A stretch of DNA of 64,000 nt from positions 868,001 through 932,000 of the forward strand of contig OZ242002.1 of NCBI GenBank assembly GCA_965204665.1, in the 5' to 3' direction. This DNA comes from Nemesobacter sp965204665 (lineage in GTDB: Bacteria; Desulfobacterota_D; UBA1144; Nemesobacterales; Nemesobacteraceae). Positions 8,288-16,179 of this stretch are shown one piece after another (the first letter of the stretch is position 1; every line of letters begins with the position of its first letter). The position numbers and the translations under genes are program-made. The notes beneath the pieces were generated by a model. That model was not told the origin of the DNA. It worked only from the letters and a program-made list of their open reading frames with translations, and did not search any database.

Positions 8288-8440
8288 ATATTCCATGCAC
8301 CTGAAACAGAGGGTGTCCGTTTTGCGTCTGAAAAGTCCTGCTGCAGGAAAGGTTTCAGAAGCAGATGTCCCGACAACTTACTTCGGCCTGTTGTTCAAGC
8401 ATGTTAAAATTGAGACAGGTGTAGAAGAGGAGGGTCGAAC

Positions 8441-9388
8441 ATGTTCAGGATTACGGTTTTCACATGTCTTTTGGTTGTCTGCGCGTTATTGCCGTTGCCG
8501 TCAAACGCTCAGCAGTTTTATATCGGCACGGAACTTGGAATCGGTTTCGGAACATCCGTCGATCTTGATTCCAACAACAACGATTTTCCGACCACATGCG
8601 ACAAGTACCTTGATCCGGAAGACCATTTCGAGCCTGCAGGAGGATGTACGTCGGATTCCGACTGGTCAAGCAGCCATGACGGGTCAGCCGGCATACTTGC
8701 CGGAGTTTTTCTAGGCGTCAGTACCGACATCGGCTTACGGATTGAGGCCGAATATCTTTATTTCGGTTCAAATTACGACTCGGTTAACTCCCTATTGAAT
8801 GATATCAGTGCTGCCGGGGCGGACATTGCGGATAAGGCGAATCAAGAACTTGTCCGCGCGGAAGACCACATAGGACAGGTCTCCATAAACAGTTTGTTTC
8901 TTAACCTTTATTACGATCTGCCGACTTCCGGAAAATTCAGACCGTATGCCGGAGGCGGAGTGGGTTTCGGTATGGCGGAAGTGGATTTCGGCAGTTATTG
9001 GGGCCGTAATGTCGACCCGGAAGCGATCAAAACCGCCGACGAAGCAAACTACAATGCAGAGAACGGCAGCGGCGACCGGGATGCCGACCGCAAGGCTTTC
9101 CATAAAAGAGTCGCAGGCACCACAACCACGGAACATCATACTCTTGAAGATACCGTGTTCGGTTTTCAGGCGATTGTCGGTGTTGACTATCTGCTGACCG
9201 AGAAAACATCTCTCGGAATCAAGGGTCGCTGGGTCAAGTATGGTGATTTCAGCGACGGAGACCAATGGGATCAACTGCGCAGTCATGCTTCAAACAACGG
9301 AGTCGGAACGCCCACAGTCGAGTATACGACTGAAACCGACGACTTAAGCGCATACGGAGTCAGTATCGTTATGAAGTACGCGTTTTGA
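8441..9388 (+). CDS. Outer-membrane beta-barrel protein, opacity/OmpW-like
   Basis: The protein has 315 residues. A Sec signal peptide (about 1-22, ALLPLPSNA|QQF) is followed by FYIGTELGIGFG, the usual first strand of small outer-membrane barrels. Alternating amphipathic strands (FRPYAGGGVGFGMAEVDF, TSLGIKGRWVKYGDF) lead to a C-terminal VSIVMKYAF ending in phenylalanine, the BAM recognition signal. Two long acidic loops, at about 30-60 and 185-225, would be extracellular. GAGGAGGG lies 8 bp before the ATG. It is separated by 150 bp from the M48 gene and is not obviously part of that operon. Substrate or role unknown. Confidence 0.85.
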   Translation: MFRITVFTCLLVVCALLPLPSNAQQFYIGTELGIGFGTSVDLDSNNNDFPTTCDKYLDPEDHFEPAGGCTSDSDWSSSHDGSAGILAGVFLGVSTDIGLRIEAEYLYFGSNYDSVNSLLNDISAAGADIADKANQELVRAEDHIGQVSINSLFLNLYYDLPTSGKFRPYAGGGVGFGMAEVDFGSYWGRNVDPEAIKTADEANYNAENGSGDRDADRKAFHKRVAGTTTTEHHTLEDTVFGFQAIVGVDYLLTEKTSLGIKGRWVKYGDFSDGDQWDQLRSHASNNGVGTPTVEYTTETDDLSAYGVSIVMKYAF

Positions 9389-9430
9389 TTGCTTCTTCAA
9401 CACGGTGTTCCATGCGGGCGCGTGCTATGA

Positions 9431-9547
9431 TCAAGCACCTGCGGCGTAGATAAAGAAGGGGACGGCCTCATCGTCCACATCGAAGAGCAATATGGCCGGG
9501 GAACATCGGATGAGCAGGTCTTCGCCGCCAGGTTCAAGACCGTTTGA
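9431..9547 (+). pseudogene. Open 38-codon fragment without start, probable gene remnant
   Basis: Downstream of the outer-membrane gene a short frame reads CGVDKEGDGLIVHIEEQY...FAARFKTV and ends in TGA. It has protein-like composition but no start codon or ribosome-binding site, and the preceding in-frame codon is a stop. I read it as the tail of a lost gene. No family assigned. Confidence 0.3.
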
Positions 9548-9598
9548 GTTATGGATTACTCTGTCTGCCGTTTCAATCAAGTCACGGTATCTGCGAAA

Positions 9599-10270
9599 TC
9601 AGCCTGCCGCCGCGCCGCTTTCCGTTTCTTCCGAAACGAGATTGAGTTCCAGGAGTTTTTTGTAGGTTTTCGTGTGAGAGCCGTAAAGGGAAAAGGTTTC
9701 TATATCCCTAGGCTCATCAATGTCGATGCTTATATTGCGGTTTCTGCAGACTTCATAAGGAACGTATCTTCGCTCGGCCTCTTCCTTATGTTTTCTGAAA
9801 CTGTCGTCCCCGAACATTGACGGTATGGCGTCGGGAGGTTTTCTGAGAATCGCGTTGGTTCCCATCTCGTCTTCCGCCGGAACCAAAACGACGTGTTTGC
9901 CCTTTTTTTCTTTCTCGAGAACAGAATCCAGATCCTCTCCCGTTATAAGCGGAGCGTCGCCGGGGATCACCAGCACTGAACGCGCGCCCATTTTTCTGCA
10001 GACCTGCAGCGCCAGGTCCACCGATGAACTTTCCCCGGACTGGTTTTCCTCGCGTATGACGTCAAACCCCTGATCAAGAGCCATTTTCTCGGCTTTACGG
10101 TCAAGGGTCACCACTACCCTGTTGTCGGCAAGTTTTGATTTTCCGACAGCGGAAAACACATCCTCAAGCATCACATACGCAAGTTCGCTCCGCTTTTTTC
10201 TGCTCAGCACGGAGGAGAGTCGCTCGTTTGCCTTTGAAAGGTCCTTTACGGGAACAAGTATGAATTTCAG
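9599..10270 (-). CDS. cofC: CofC-type guanylyltransferase of coenzyme F420 biosynthesis
   Basis: CofC activates 2-phospho-L-lactate (or phosphoenolpyruvate in many bacteria) with GTP, the first committed step to the F420 side chain. Diagnostic features are the N-terminal nucleotide loop ILVPVKDLSKANERLS, LVIPGDAPLI, VPAEDEMGTNAI (family D/E-x-GTNAL) and FGDDSFRKHKEEA, giving 223 residues. The nucleotide loop is encoded upstream of the first GTG/ATG (GTG at 10210), so translation must start earlier. The best candidate is CTG at 10270, seven bases after GAGGTG. No other F420 gene is in the window. It runs divergently from hisB. Confidence 0.82.
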   Translation of the reverse strand: MKFILVPVKDLSKANERLSSVLSRKKRSELAYVMLEDVFSAVGKSKLADNRVVVTLDRKAEKMALDQGFDVIREENQSGESSSVDLALQVCRKMGARSVLVIPGDAPLITGEDLDSVLEKEKKGKHVVLVPAEDEMGTNAILRKPPDAIPSMFGDDSFRKHKEEAERRYVPYEVCRNRNISIDIDEPRDIETFSLYGSHTKTYKKLLELNLVSEETESGAAAG

Positions 10271-10570
10271 AACCGCACACCTCGCTTCGATATTATTCTA
10301 TCACAAGTTCGTTCGGTTAAAACGCAAGTGGCCCTGAGAATCGTTCGCCGAGATTCAGGAAGAACCTGAATACGGACCCTTGTTTCGATTTTTCGGAGAT
10401 TGTTGAAACCGGACTTCCGGATACGGCGAAAAACAAAAACCATAAGCGTAAAATGCCGCCCGACAATGAGGGCGGGTTCCTTTGTTGACAACCAACAGGC
10501 TCTTAATATAGTAGTAGTCATACCGACTGTGCGGCGAACAGACGCCGCAGAAAGGAATATCTCCCGTACA
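10271..10570. promoter_or_regulatory. cofC-hisB divergent intergenic region with hisB promoter
   Basis: On the plus strand TTGACA (10485-10490) and TATAGT (10507-10512) are 16 bp apart, predicting a start near 10519 and a 50-nt hisB leader. A GC hairpin, CCGCCC/GGGCGG at 10456-10475, lies just upstream. No T-box or leader peptide is visible. The minus-strand part has AT-rich sequence near 10290-10310 that could hold the cofC promoter. Confidence 0.55.
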
Positions 10571-11158
10571 ATGAGCCGTAAAGCAGTTTTGGAGAGAAGG
10601 ACATCTGAAGTCAACGCCAGGGTTGAAATAGACCTTGACGGTACCGGAAGGTTCGATATTGACACCTCGATACCGTTTTTTAACCATATGCTGAGCCAGT
10701 TCGCAAAGCACGGATACTTTGACCTCGGAGTAAAGGCCGAGGGGGACATAGAAATTGATTTTCACCACACGGTGGAAGATGTCGGAATAACGCTCGGGGA
10801 AGCTTTTTCCCAGGCGCTCGGGGAAAAACGAGGAATAACCAGATACGGGCATGCGATAATCCCGTTCGACGATGTCCTGGTGACGTCTGCCGTGGATCTG
10901 AGCGACAGACCCTGTTTTGTTTTCAACGGCGATGTTCCTACAGGTAAAATCGGAGAGTTCGATTCAGAACTTGCCCAGGAATTCTTCAAGTCTTTCTCCA
11001 ATTCGCTCAGATGCAACCTGCATATGGAGTTTCACCACGGAACCAACCTGCATCATATAATAGAAGCCATGTTCAAAGCGCTCGGAAGATCGATGGATAC
11101 AGCGTCGTCCGTGGACGGGCGCCGCGGCGATATTCCTTCGACCAAGGGTACTCTCTGA
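10571..11158 (+). CDS. hisB: Imidazoleglycerol-phosphate dehydratase
   Basis: Catalyses dehydration of IGP to imidazole-acetol phosphate in histidine synthesis. The protein has 195 residues, the monofunctional form without the N-terminal phosphatase of enterobacteria. Both metal-binding repeat signatures are present: FFNHMLSQFAKHG and DFHHTVEDVGITLGEA in the first half, NLHMEFHHGTNLHHIIEAMFKALG in the second. ATG 10571 fits family length; the upstream in-frame ATG-like starts would add a non-conserved 57-residue tail. The last codon overlaps the hisH start (TGATG), so the two are coupled. Confidence 0.95.
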   Translation: MSRKAVLERRTSEVNARVEIDLDGTGRFDIDTSIPFFNHMLSQFAKHGYFDLGVKAEGDIEIDFHHTVEDVGITLGEAFSQALGEKRGITRYGHAIIPFDDVLVTSAVDLSDRPCFVFNGDVPTGKIGEFDSELAQEFFKSFSNSLRCNLHMEFHHGTNLHHIIEAMFKALGRSMDTASSVDGRRGDIPSTKGTL

Positions 11159-11778
11159 TGATCTCGATAGTTGATTACGGGATGGGGAACCTGAGAAGCG
11201 TCGAGAAAGGGTTCACTTCGCAGGGAATTCCCGCGAGAGTTGTATCGGACCCGGAAGAGATAGAGGGTTCAAGCGGTCTTGTGCTCCCGGGCGTCGGGGG
11301 TTTCGGTGACTGCGTGAGAAACCTGCGCGACCGTTCCATGATTGAACCCGTAAGGGGTTTTATTGAAAGCGGAAAGCCTTTTCTGGGAATATGCCTCGGT
11401 TTTCAGATTCTGTTTGAATCAAGCGAAGAGGCGCCCGAAGAGGACGGACTCGGAATTTTTTCCGGGGAAGTCGTAAGATTTCGTCCCGTAGAGAAAAGTC
11501 TCAAGGTGCCTCACATGGGGTGGAACAGGGTTTCCTCACCCGGAGTCGGTCCCATATTTGACGGAATTCCCGACCGCAACTGGTTTTATTTCGTTCACTC
11601 CTATCACGCGGTTTTGCGCCAGAGGGGAATAAACGCGCTCCTGAGCGATTACGGAGGAGAGTTCGTCGCGGGGGTTGTGTGGAAAAATATATTCGCTTTT
11701 CAGTTCCACCCGGAAAAAAGTTCCGACTACGGGCTCATGGTCCTGAGGAATTTCTCGAAACTCTGTTTTGAGAACTGA
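11158..11778 (+). CDS. hisH: Imidazole glycerol phosphate synthase glutaminase subunit
   Basis: Class I glutamine amidotransferase that feeds ammonia to HisF. The protein has 206 residues. It starts ISIVDYGMGNLRSV (HisH signature), has the nucleophile elbow GICLGFQILFESS with the catalytic cysteine, and the His-Glu dyad in FQFHPEKSSDYG. It is translationally coupled to hisB. hisF/hisA are not adjacent, so the his genes are scattered in this genome. The last 52 nt overlap the 3' end of the convergent lytic transglycosylase gene. Confidence 0.95.
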   Translation: MISIVDYGMGNLRSVEKGFTSQGIPARVVSDPEEIEGSSGLVLPGVGGFGDCVRNLRDRSMIEPVRGFIESGKPFLGICLGFQILFESSEEAPEEDGLGIFSGEVVRFRPVEKSLKVPHMGWNRVSSPGVGPIFDGIPDRNWFYFVHSYHAVLRQRGINALLSDYGGEFVAGVVWKNIFAFQFHPEKSSDYGLMVLRNFSKLCFEN

Positions 11779-13760
11779 TCTTTTTCCGCTCCGTAGACCG
11801 CATGGTATGCAGCGTAGCTTCTGATCACTTTCTTTACGTAATTTCTTGACTGTTCGTAGGTGATTTCCTCTACGAATTCATCTGCGCGGAGATTTCCGTT
11901 TTTCTTATACCACTCCGCCGCCATTGTCGGTCCGCCGTTATAACCCGCCAGGCTTACCGCGAAATGATGTCCGTAGGTATCGACCAGCATGCTCAGGTAG
12001 AGACACCCGAGTTCGATGTTTATATCGGGGGAAAAAAGCTGCGCGACGCTGAAGTCCGCAAATCCCGCTTTTCCCGCAGTCTCGACCGCGGTCTGGGGGA
12101 GAAGCTGCATGAGACCTCTCGCGTCTGAAACCGATACCGCCTGTGTGTTGAACCGGCTCTCCTCCCTTATCAACGAGTAGACAAGGAACTCATCGAGTTC
12201 GTATTTCTTCGCGCACATCTTCACGTCATCTTCAAAACCCGTGGGGAAAGAAAAACGGAGCGCTCGGGGTGATGTGCTGAAAGGTTCCGCCAGTCTCACC
12301 GAATTTTTGTAATCCCCGGCCTGTGAATAAAGGCGGGAAAGGTAGATCTTCCGGGATTTCGTTTTCGCCTGTTTCTCAAGCGCTGCGGCTTCGGCAAGTG
12401 CGAGTTCCGGCAGTCCCGCTTTCGAGAAGAAAAGAAATTTCGCCACTGCCGGGCTGTCCCCGAAAGGGTTTGCAAGAGGTTTTTCCGAGGAAGTGGCGGG
12501 AAGGGACGGTTTTTCTTTCAACCGGATTTTCGCGAGAAAGGAGTAATACGTGATTTCAGGAGATTCCGCGAGTTTTCCCAGGGCGAATAAAGCACCGGGT
12601 TTGTCGTCCGCTTTTTCGGAGGCCGCGGCGTACCAGTAAAGAAAACGTTCCCGGTTTTCACCAGATTCCCACGCGTGAGCGGAAAAACTCTCCCGCGCTT
12701 TTTCATATTCCCCGTCTGTATAGAGTATCCAGCCGAGGTTCCAGGAACTTTCCAACGCCTCTTCGCTTCCCGGGTGGTTTTTGATCACCTTGCGGTAAAG
12801 TTTTTCGGCCTGTCCGGAATTTTCCGCCAGGTGGTGCAGTCTTGCGGCCCTGAAAAGAGATTTCCGCGCGTAGCGGCTTTTCGGGTTGAGTTTGTGGAGA
12901 AGGACAAAAGTGTCTACGGCCTTTTTTTCCTCTTCCATGCTCTGCAGAACAAGTCCTTTCCAGTAAAATGCCTGCGGGGAATCGATTTTGGAAAAAACTT
13001 CAAGAGCCTCTTGATATCTCTTCAGACGATAAAGAGAAATTGCGGTTTTTGTTCTCACCGTCCGTGTTTGAGCGGCCTGCGAGAAAGCCTCGACGGCTTT
13101 TTCCCAGTTTCCCGCATTAAAAAAGACCCTGCCCCTCTTTTCAAACTGCGCGGGGGCGGGAGAAAAACTCTTTTTGTTTCCGCTGTAAAACTCGAACACG
13201 TGATCTGAGAAACTTACCTCCGGATGTTCAGTCCAGATTTTTTCGAATATGTCTTCGGCGGCGGAGACAAGTCCTCTTTTTTCCTTTATTTCTCCCAGTT
13301 TTTTGAGGTAAAGCGCTTTTGTCCACCTGCTTTCGGTTTCGAGAATCAGAATTGAATATATTTTTTCAGCCTCGATATACTTTCCGTTTTCTGCATAAAT
13401 CCCGGCCAGTTCCTCGCGCGCCCTGCTTCTCACGGGAGAATCCGGGTAGAGGGAGAGAATTTTCCGGAAAATATCCTCGGCCGTTTTCCGGTCTCCGCTC
13501 GAGAACTTCGAAAGCCCTTCGTAGTAGAGGAGATAATCCCGCAGCTCCGGAACTTTTTCTTTGAGCCTCTCAGCTATTTCCCCGGCCTCCGCATACTGCT
13601 TTTTCTGAGCGTGGCAGTAAAGCCTGAGAAACTGTTTTTCCGGAGAAACCTCAGCGGCGGAAAGAGCGGTTTCACAGTCAACGGAGGCGGCCGTCAAACT
13701 GCCTGCGGCGACAAGCGTCCCGACCGCAAAAACAAAAAGACCCAGAATATGTTTTCTCAT
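11727..13760 (-). CDS. slt: Soluble lytic murein transglycosylase
   Basis: Periplasmic enzyme that cleaves peptidoglycan between MurNAc and GlcNAc. The protein has 677 residues. A signal peptide (about 1-25, ending LTAASVDC) is followed by a long superhelix of TPR-like repeats (about 40-500; for example AEEIYSILILETESRWTKALYL and EALEVFSKIDSPQAFYWKG). The C-terminal Slt catalytic domain has the glutamate in SLIREESRFNTQAVS, then ARGLMQLLPQTA and AGYNGGP. I chose the ATG at 13760, which overlaps the permease stop (ATGA) and directly begins the signal peptide. The longer frame from 13910 would read antisense through the permease frame. The 3' end overlaps hisH tail to tail. Confidence 0.93.
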   Translation of the reverse strand: MRKHILGLFVFAVGTLVAAGSLTAASVDCETALSAAEVSPEKQFLRLYCHAQKKQYAEAGEIAERLKEKVPELRDYLLYYEGLSKFSSGDRKTAEDIFRKILSLYPDSPVRSRAREELAGIYAENGKYIEAEKIYSILILETESRWTKALYLKKLGEIKEKRGLVSAAEDIFEKIWTEHPEVSFSDHVFEFYSGNKKSFSPAPAQFEKRGRVFFNAGNWEKAVEAFSQAAQTRTVRTKTAISLYRLKRYQEALEVFSKIDSPQAFYWKGLVLQSMEEEKKAVDTFVLLHKLNPKSRYARKSLFRAARLHHLAENSGQAEKLYRKVIKNHPGSEEALESSWNLGWILYTDGEYEKARESFSAHAWESGENRERFLYWYAAASEKADDKPGALFALGKLAESPEITYYSFLAKIRLKEKPSLPATSSEKPLANPFGDSPAVAKFLFFSKAGLPELALAEAAALEKQAKTKSRKIYLSRLYSQAGDYKNSVRLAEPFSTSPRALRFSFPTGFEDDVKMCAKKYELDEFLVYSLIREESRFNTQAVSVSDARGLMQLLPQTAVETAGKAGFADFSVAQLFSPDINIELGCLYLSMLVDTYGHHFAVSLAGYNGGPTMAAEWYKKNGNLRADEFVEEITYEQSRNYVKKVIRSYAAYHAVYGAEKDQFSKQSFEKFLRTMSP

Positions 13761-14566
13761 CTTGTGTTTTCCTGCGCGAGAAGGTCTCTTATCCCCTCCC
13801 CGAAGAGATTGAAGGAAAGGGCCGTTATGAAAATGGCGAGGCTCGGAAAAACTATAAGGTGGGGAAAAGTCCTTATCCCCTGCCATCCTGTGCTTGCAAG
13901 CGTTCCCCAACTGGCTTCAGGCGGGGATATCCCGAGTCCCAGAAAACTCAGGGTGGATTCGGTAAGAATCGCGTACGGAACTGAAAACGTCACAGTCACT
14001 ATGAGAGGACTCAGCGTGTTGGGAAGGATGTGACGGGTAAGAATGACCCGCGGTGAAGCTCCGAGCGCCTTTGCCGACTCCACGTACTCGAAGGATTTTA
14101 TCTGAAGAACGCTTCCCCTCACTATCCTCGCCACTCTCATCCACGATATAACTCCGAGCGATATGACTATGCCCCCTACCCCCGTTCCGATGACAAGCGT
14201 CAGCAGTACTATGAGCAGCAGATCGGGGACGGCGTAAAAGATGTCGACCGTACGCATTATGACCTCGTCGATTTTTCCTCCGACATATCCCGAGACGGCT
14301 CCGAGGAAGGTTCCTATCACCAGAGCCATAGCCGCGGTTCCCAAGGCGACGGCTATTGAAATTCTGGAGCCGTAAATGACCCGGCTCAGCAGATCGCGTC
14401 CTTCCTGGTCCGTTCCCATCAGGTGTGTTGAATCGGGGGACCTGAGAGCGTTCGGAAAATCCGTCCGGTCATATTCGTAGGGGGAAATCACAGGGGCGAA
14501 CAGAGCCGTAAGCACTATAAGAAGAATTATCGTTCCTGTGACTGTGACTTGGGTTTTTGCGTACAC
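13757..14566 (-). CDS. ABC transporter permease, DppC/OppC type
   Basis: Inner-membrane permease of a peptide or nickel ABC importer. The protein has 269 residues, with an N-terminal helix (LIVLTALFAPVISPY), the family LMGTDQEGRDLLSRVIYGSRISI segment, five further helices and the cytoplasmic EAA loop (YVESAKALGASPRVILTRHILPNTL). It starts at GTG 14566, four codons after an in-frame stop. No partner permease (DppB), ATPase or binding protein is within the window on this strand; upstream is queF and downstream is slt, with an ATGA overlap. Partners may be encoded elsewhere, or this is a remnant of a transporter operon. Substrate unknown. Confidence 0.9.
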   Translation of the reverse strand: MYAKTQVTVTGTIILLIVLTALFAPVISPYEYDRTDFPNALRSPDSTHLMGTDQEGRDLLSRVIYGSRISIAVALGTAAMALVIGTFLGAVSGYVGGKIDEVIMRTVDIFYAVPDLLLIVLLTLVIGTGVGGIVISLGVISWMRVARIVRGSVLQIKSFEYVESAKALGASPRVILTRHILPNTLSPLIVTVTFSVPYAILTESTLSFLGLGISPPEASWGTLASTGWQGIRTFPHLIVFPSLAIFITALSFNLFGEGIRDLLAQENTR

Positions 14567-14593
14567 TGTGTTTCAGTCGGGTGATGTCGGGCT

Positions 14594-14968
14594 TCAGGAA
14601 TCTCTGCTGTAATTTTTTCGGTGTGTTGCTCTTACCGTGGTTTTTATTCCACCTCTGACATTGAAATCACCCGTGACCTCGATCGTTTTCGGGTCGCACA
14701 CGGTGATCAGGTCTTCGAGAATCGTGTTGGTCGCGTGCTCGTGGAACTCTCCCGCGTTTCTGTAGGAAAACAGGTACAACTTCAGGGACTTGAGTTCGAC
14801 GCAGAGTCTGTCCGGCACGTATTTTATAATAATGGTGGCGAAGTCGGGTTGTCCCGTTTTCGGACACACGCACGTGAACTCCGGACAGGATATCTCGATT
14901 TCGTAATCTCTTTCTCTGTTTCCGTTCTCGAAAGTTTCAAGAATCTTGATTCTGTCTTCTGTTTCCAT
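14594..14968 (-). CDS. queF: NADPH-dependent preQ0 reductase QueF, short type
   Basis: Reduces preQ0 to preQ1 for queuosine in tRNA. The protein has 124 residues, the single-domain form. The conserved block CPEFTCVCPKTGQPDFATI contains the covalent-catalysis cysteine, and VELKSLKLYLFSYRNAGEFHEH carries the family ESKSLKLYL/FHE motifs. VRGGIKTTVRATH closes the fold. ATG 14968 gives the usual length; a TTG at 15016 would add 16 residues. Lies 28 bp upstream of the permease on the same strand. Confidence 0.93.
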   Translation of the reverse strand: METEDRIKILETFENGNRERDYEIEISCPEFTCVCPKTGQPDFATIIIKYVPDRLCVELKSLKLYLFSYRNAGEFHEHATNTILEDLITVCDPKTIEVTGDFNVRGGIKTTVRATHRKNYSRDS

Positions 14969-15128
14969 AGCCTGACTGAGCTGGGTGGAATTTTTGATGT
15001 GGAAGCGCTTTTTCAAGAAAATACGACCCCTTTAAATCTATCAAATTCCCGAATGTAATCAAATGATTCGCAAGATCCGTCCTTGTTTGACATGCGGATT
15101 TTTTGCATAAATAATTTTTTGTGGTTTT

Positions 15129-15202
15129 TGGGGCATCGTATAACGGCAGTACAGCGGACTCTGGATCCGCCAGTCTAGGTTCGAATCCTAGTGCCCCAGC
15201 CA
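15129..15202 (+). tRNA. tRNA-Gln (CUG)
   Basis: Cloverleaf with acceptor TGGGGCA/TGCCCCA, D-arm TCGTATAACGGCAGTAC, anticodon stem-loop GGACT-CTGGATC-CGC with anticodon CUG, T-arm AGGTTCGAATCCT, discriminator G and encoded CCA. The T1-A72 pair is typical of bacterial tRNA-Gln. Confidence 0.96.
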
Positions 15203-15203
15203 C

Positions 15204-15503
15204 TTGACTCAGAAAGCAAAGACTTTTTACCCGCTTCCGGAAGTTGAAGACGTGAACAACGCACTGTAGTCTGTTTTTGCACTCGTCACGGTTCCCATAA
15301 AGGAGTCTCGTTCGGTCTCGCCCGAGAGGTGGTTCCAGATTGAGACTCGGCTTGATGACCACACCGAGTTTTCTTAGTTCCTGTTCCAGTTTCTCATGAG
15401 CGGCGACGATGTCGGGGTCTATCTTCTTGTTTCGGTCAAGCAAATCTCCTTGGTTCGAAACCGAAAATTTCTGTTCTTTCCTCATATTGGAAGTTTTTCT
15501 CAT
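15204..15503 (-). pseudogene. Possible small protein or gene tail running into antisense tRNA-Gln
   Basis: Minus-strand frame starting ATG 15503 with a coherent central part (IDPDIVAAHEKLEQELRKLG, then a NLEPPLGRDRTRLLYGN segment) that looks like real protein. The same frame continues without a stop through the antisense of tRNA-Gln, which cannot be coding as such. So either the true gene has lost its stop by rearrangement at the tRNA or this is a decayed fragment joined to the tRNA. The sequence beside a tRNA 3' end is a common integration scar. Confidence 0.3.
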
Positions 15504-15670
15504 CGTGAATAAAGGAAATCAGTTTTCCCGGTACGTGTAGTCTTAAGCAACTCGAAGCAATTCCGAATTTGCCTGTATGATCCAGTACCGTTTTCTGAAC
15601 TGTCGATCTTCGAACTTATATCCTCTCCCAGCGATGTGTTTAATGTTGCTTCCCGGCCGATAGCATATGG

Positions 15671-16179
15671 CTACTCTGTTTCCGAAGACATATCACCGAG
15701 TATAAAACACGCCTTCTCACGCCTGAGCATTTCGTAGGTGTTTACACAATCTACACCCATTCCGATACATGCATTGGGAATCTTGACTCTTTTCTTTGTC
15801 TCCGCCTCTACTTCATGAGTAACAACCGTCATACCATGCGCCTTCGCATGCGCTATCAGATAGTAATCAGCGGACTCTAAAAATTTTCTGACGGCTTTAT
15901 CTTCATAATTCTGTGAAGTTGTCCACTCACTGAGTTCCTTAAGGTGCTGGACCACGACATTGTCGGCGGTAAGGAAAAATTTGTTCCCTGCTTTTTTGCC
16001 CATTCCGACAGATTATCTTTGCCGACACCAACTTCCTCAGCAACTTTTTCCATGCTGAACACCTTACCAAGTCGGTTTTGCTGCTCAAGCCATTTCCAGA
16101 AACCCGGGCAGAAATCAAAGCCGTAATATCTGTTCTTGGCTTCGATCAATACATTTGTATCAATGAGATAGCGGGTCAA
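15671..16179 (-). pseudogene. DUF4411 PIN-like toxin gene, frameshifted
   Basis: The first half reads YLIDTNVLIEAKNRYYGFDFCPGFWKWL from TTG 16179, the N-terminal PIN motif with acidic metal ligands. The second half, in another frame, reads ESADYYLIAHAKAHGMTVVTHE...KIPNACIGMGVDCVN, the conserved C-terminal half. The two frames overlap at 15985-16003, where a single-base shift breaks the gene. Intact DUF4411 proteins pair with XRE-ImmA/IrrE proteins as a toxin-antitoxin-like module, and the partner gene is exactly upstream with a TTGA overlap. With the ribonuclease domain split, this copy is probably inactive unless a sequencing error or frameshifting restores it. Confidence 0.8.

Noticed and set aside
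8295..8714. 139-codon plus frame overlapping the outer-membrane protein gene
   Set aside because: It runs out of frame through the signal-peptide region of the barrel protein, which has the RBS and family features.
13761..13910. N-terminal extension of the lytic transglycosylase to 13910
   Set aside because: It overlaps the permease in another frame, is not protein-like, and would bury the signal peptide 50 residues inside.
14937..15203. Long minus-strand frame reading GALGFEPRLADPESAVLPLY
   Set aside because: It is the antisense translation of tRNA-Gln, a classic false protein.
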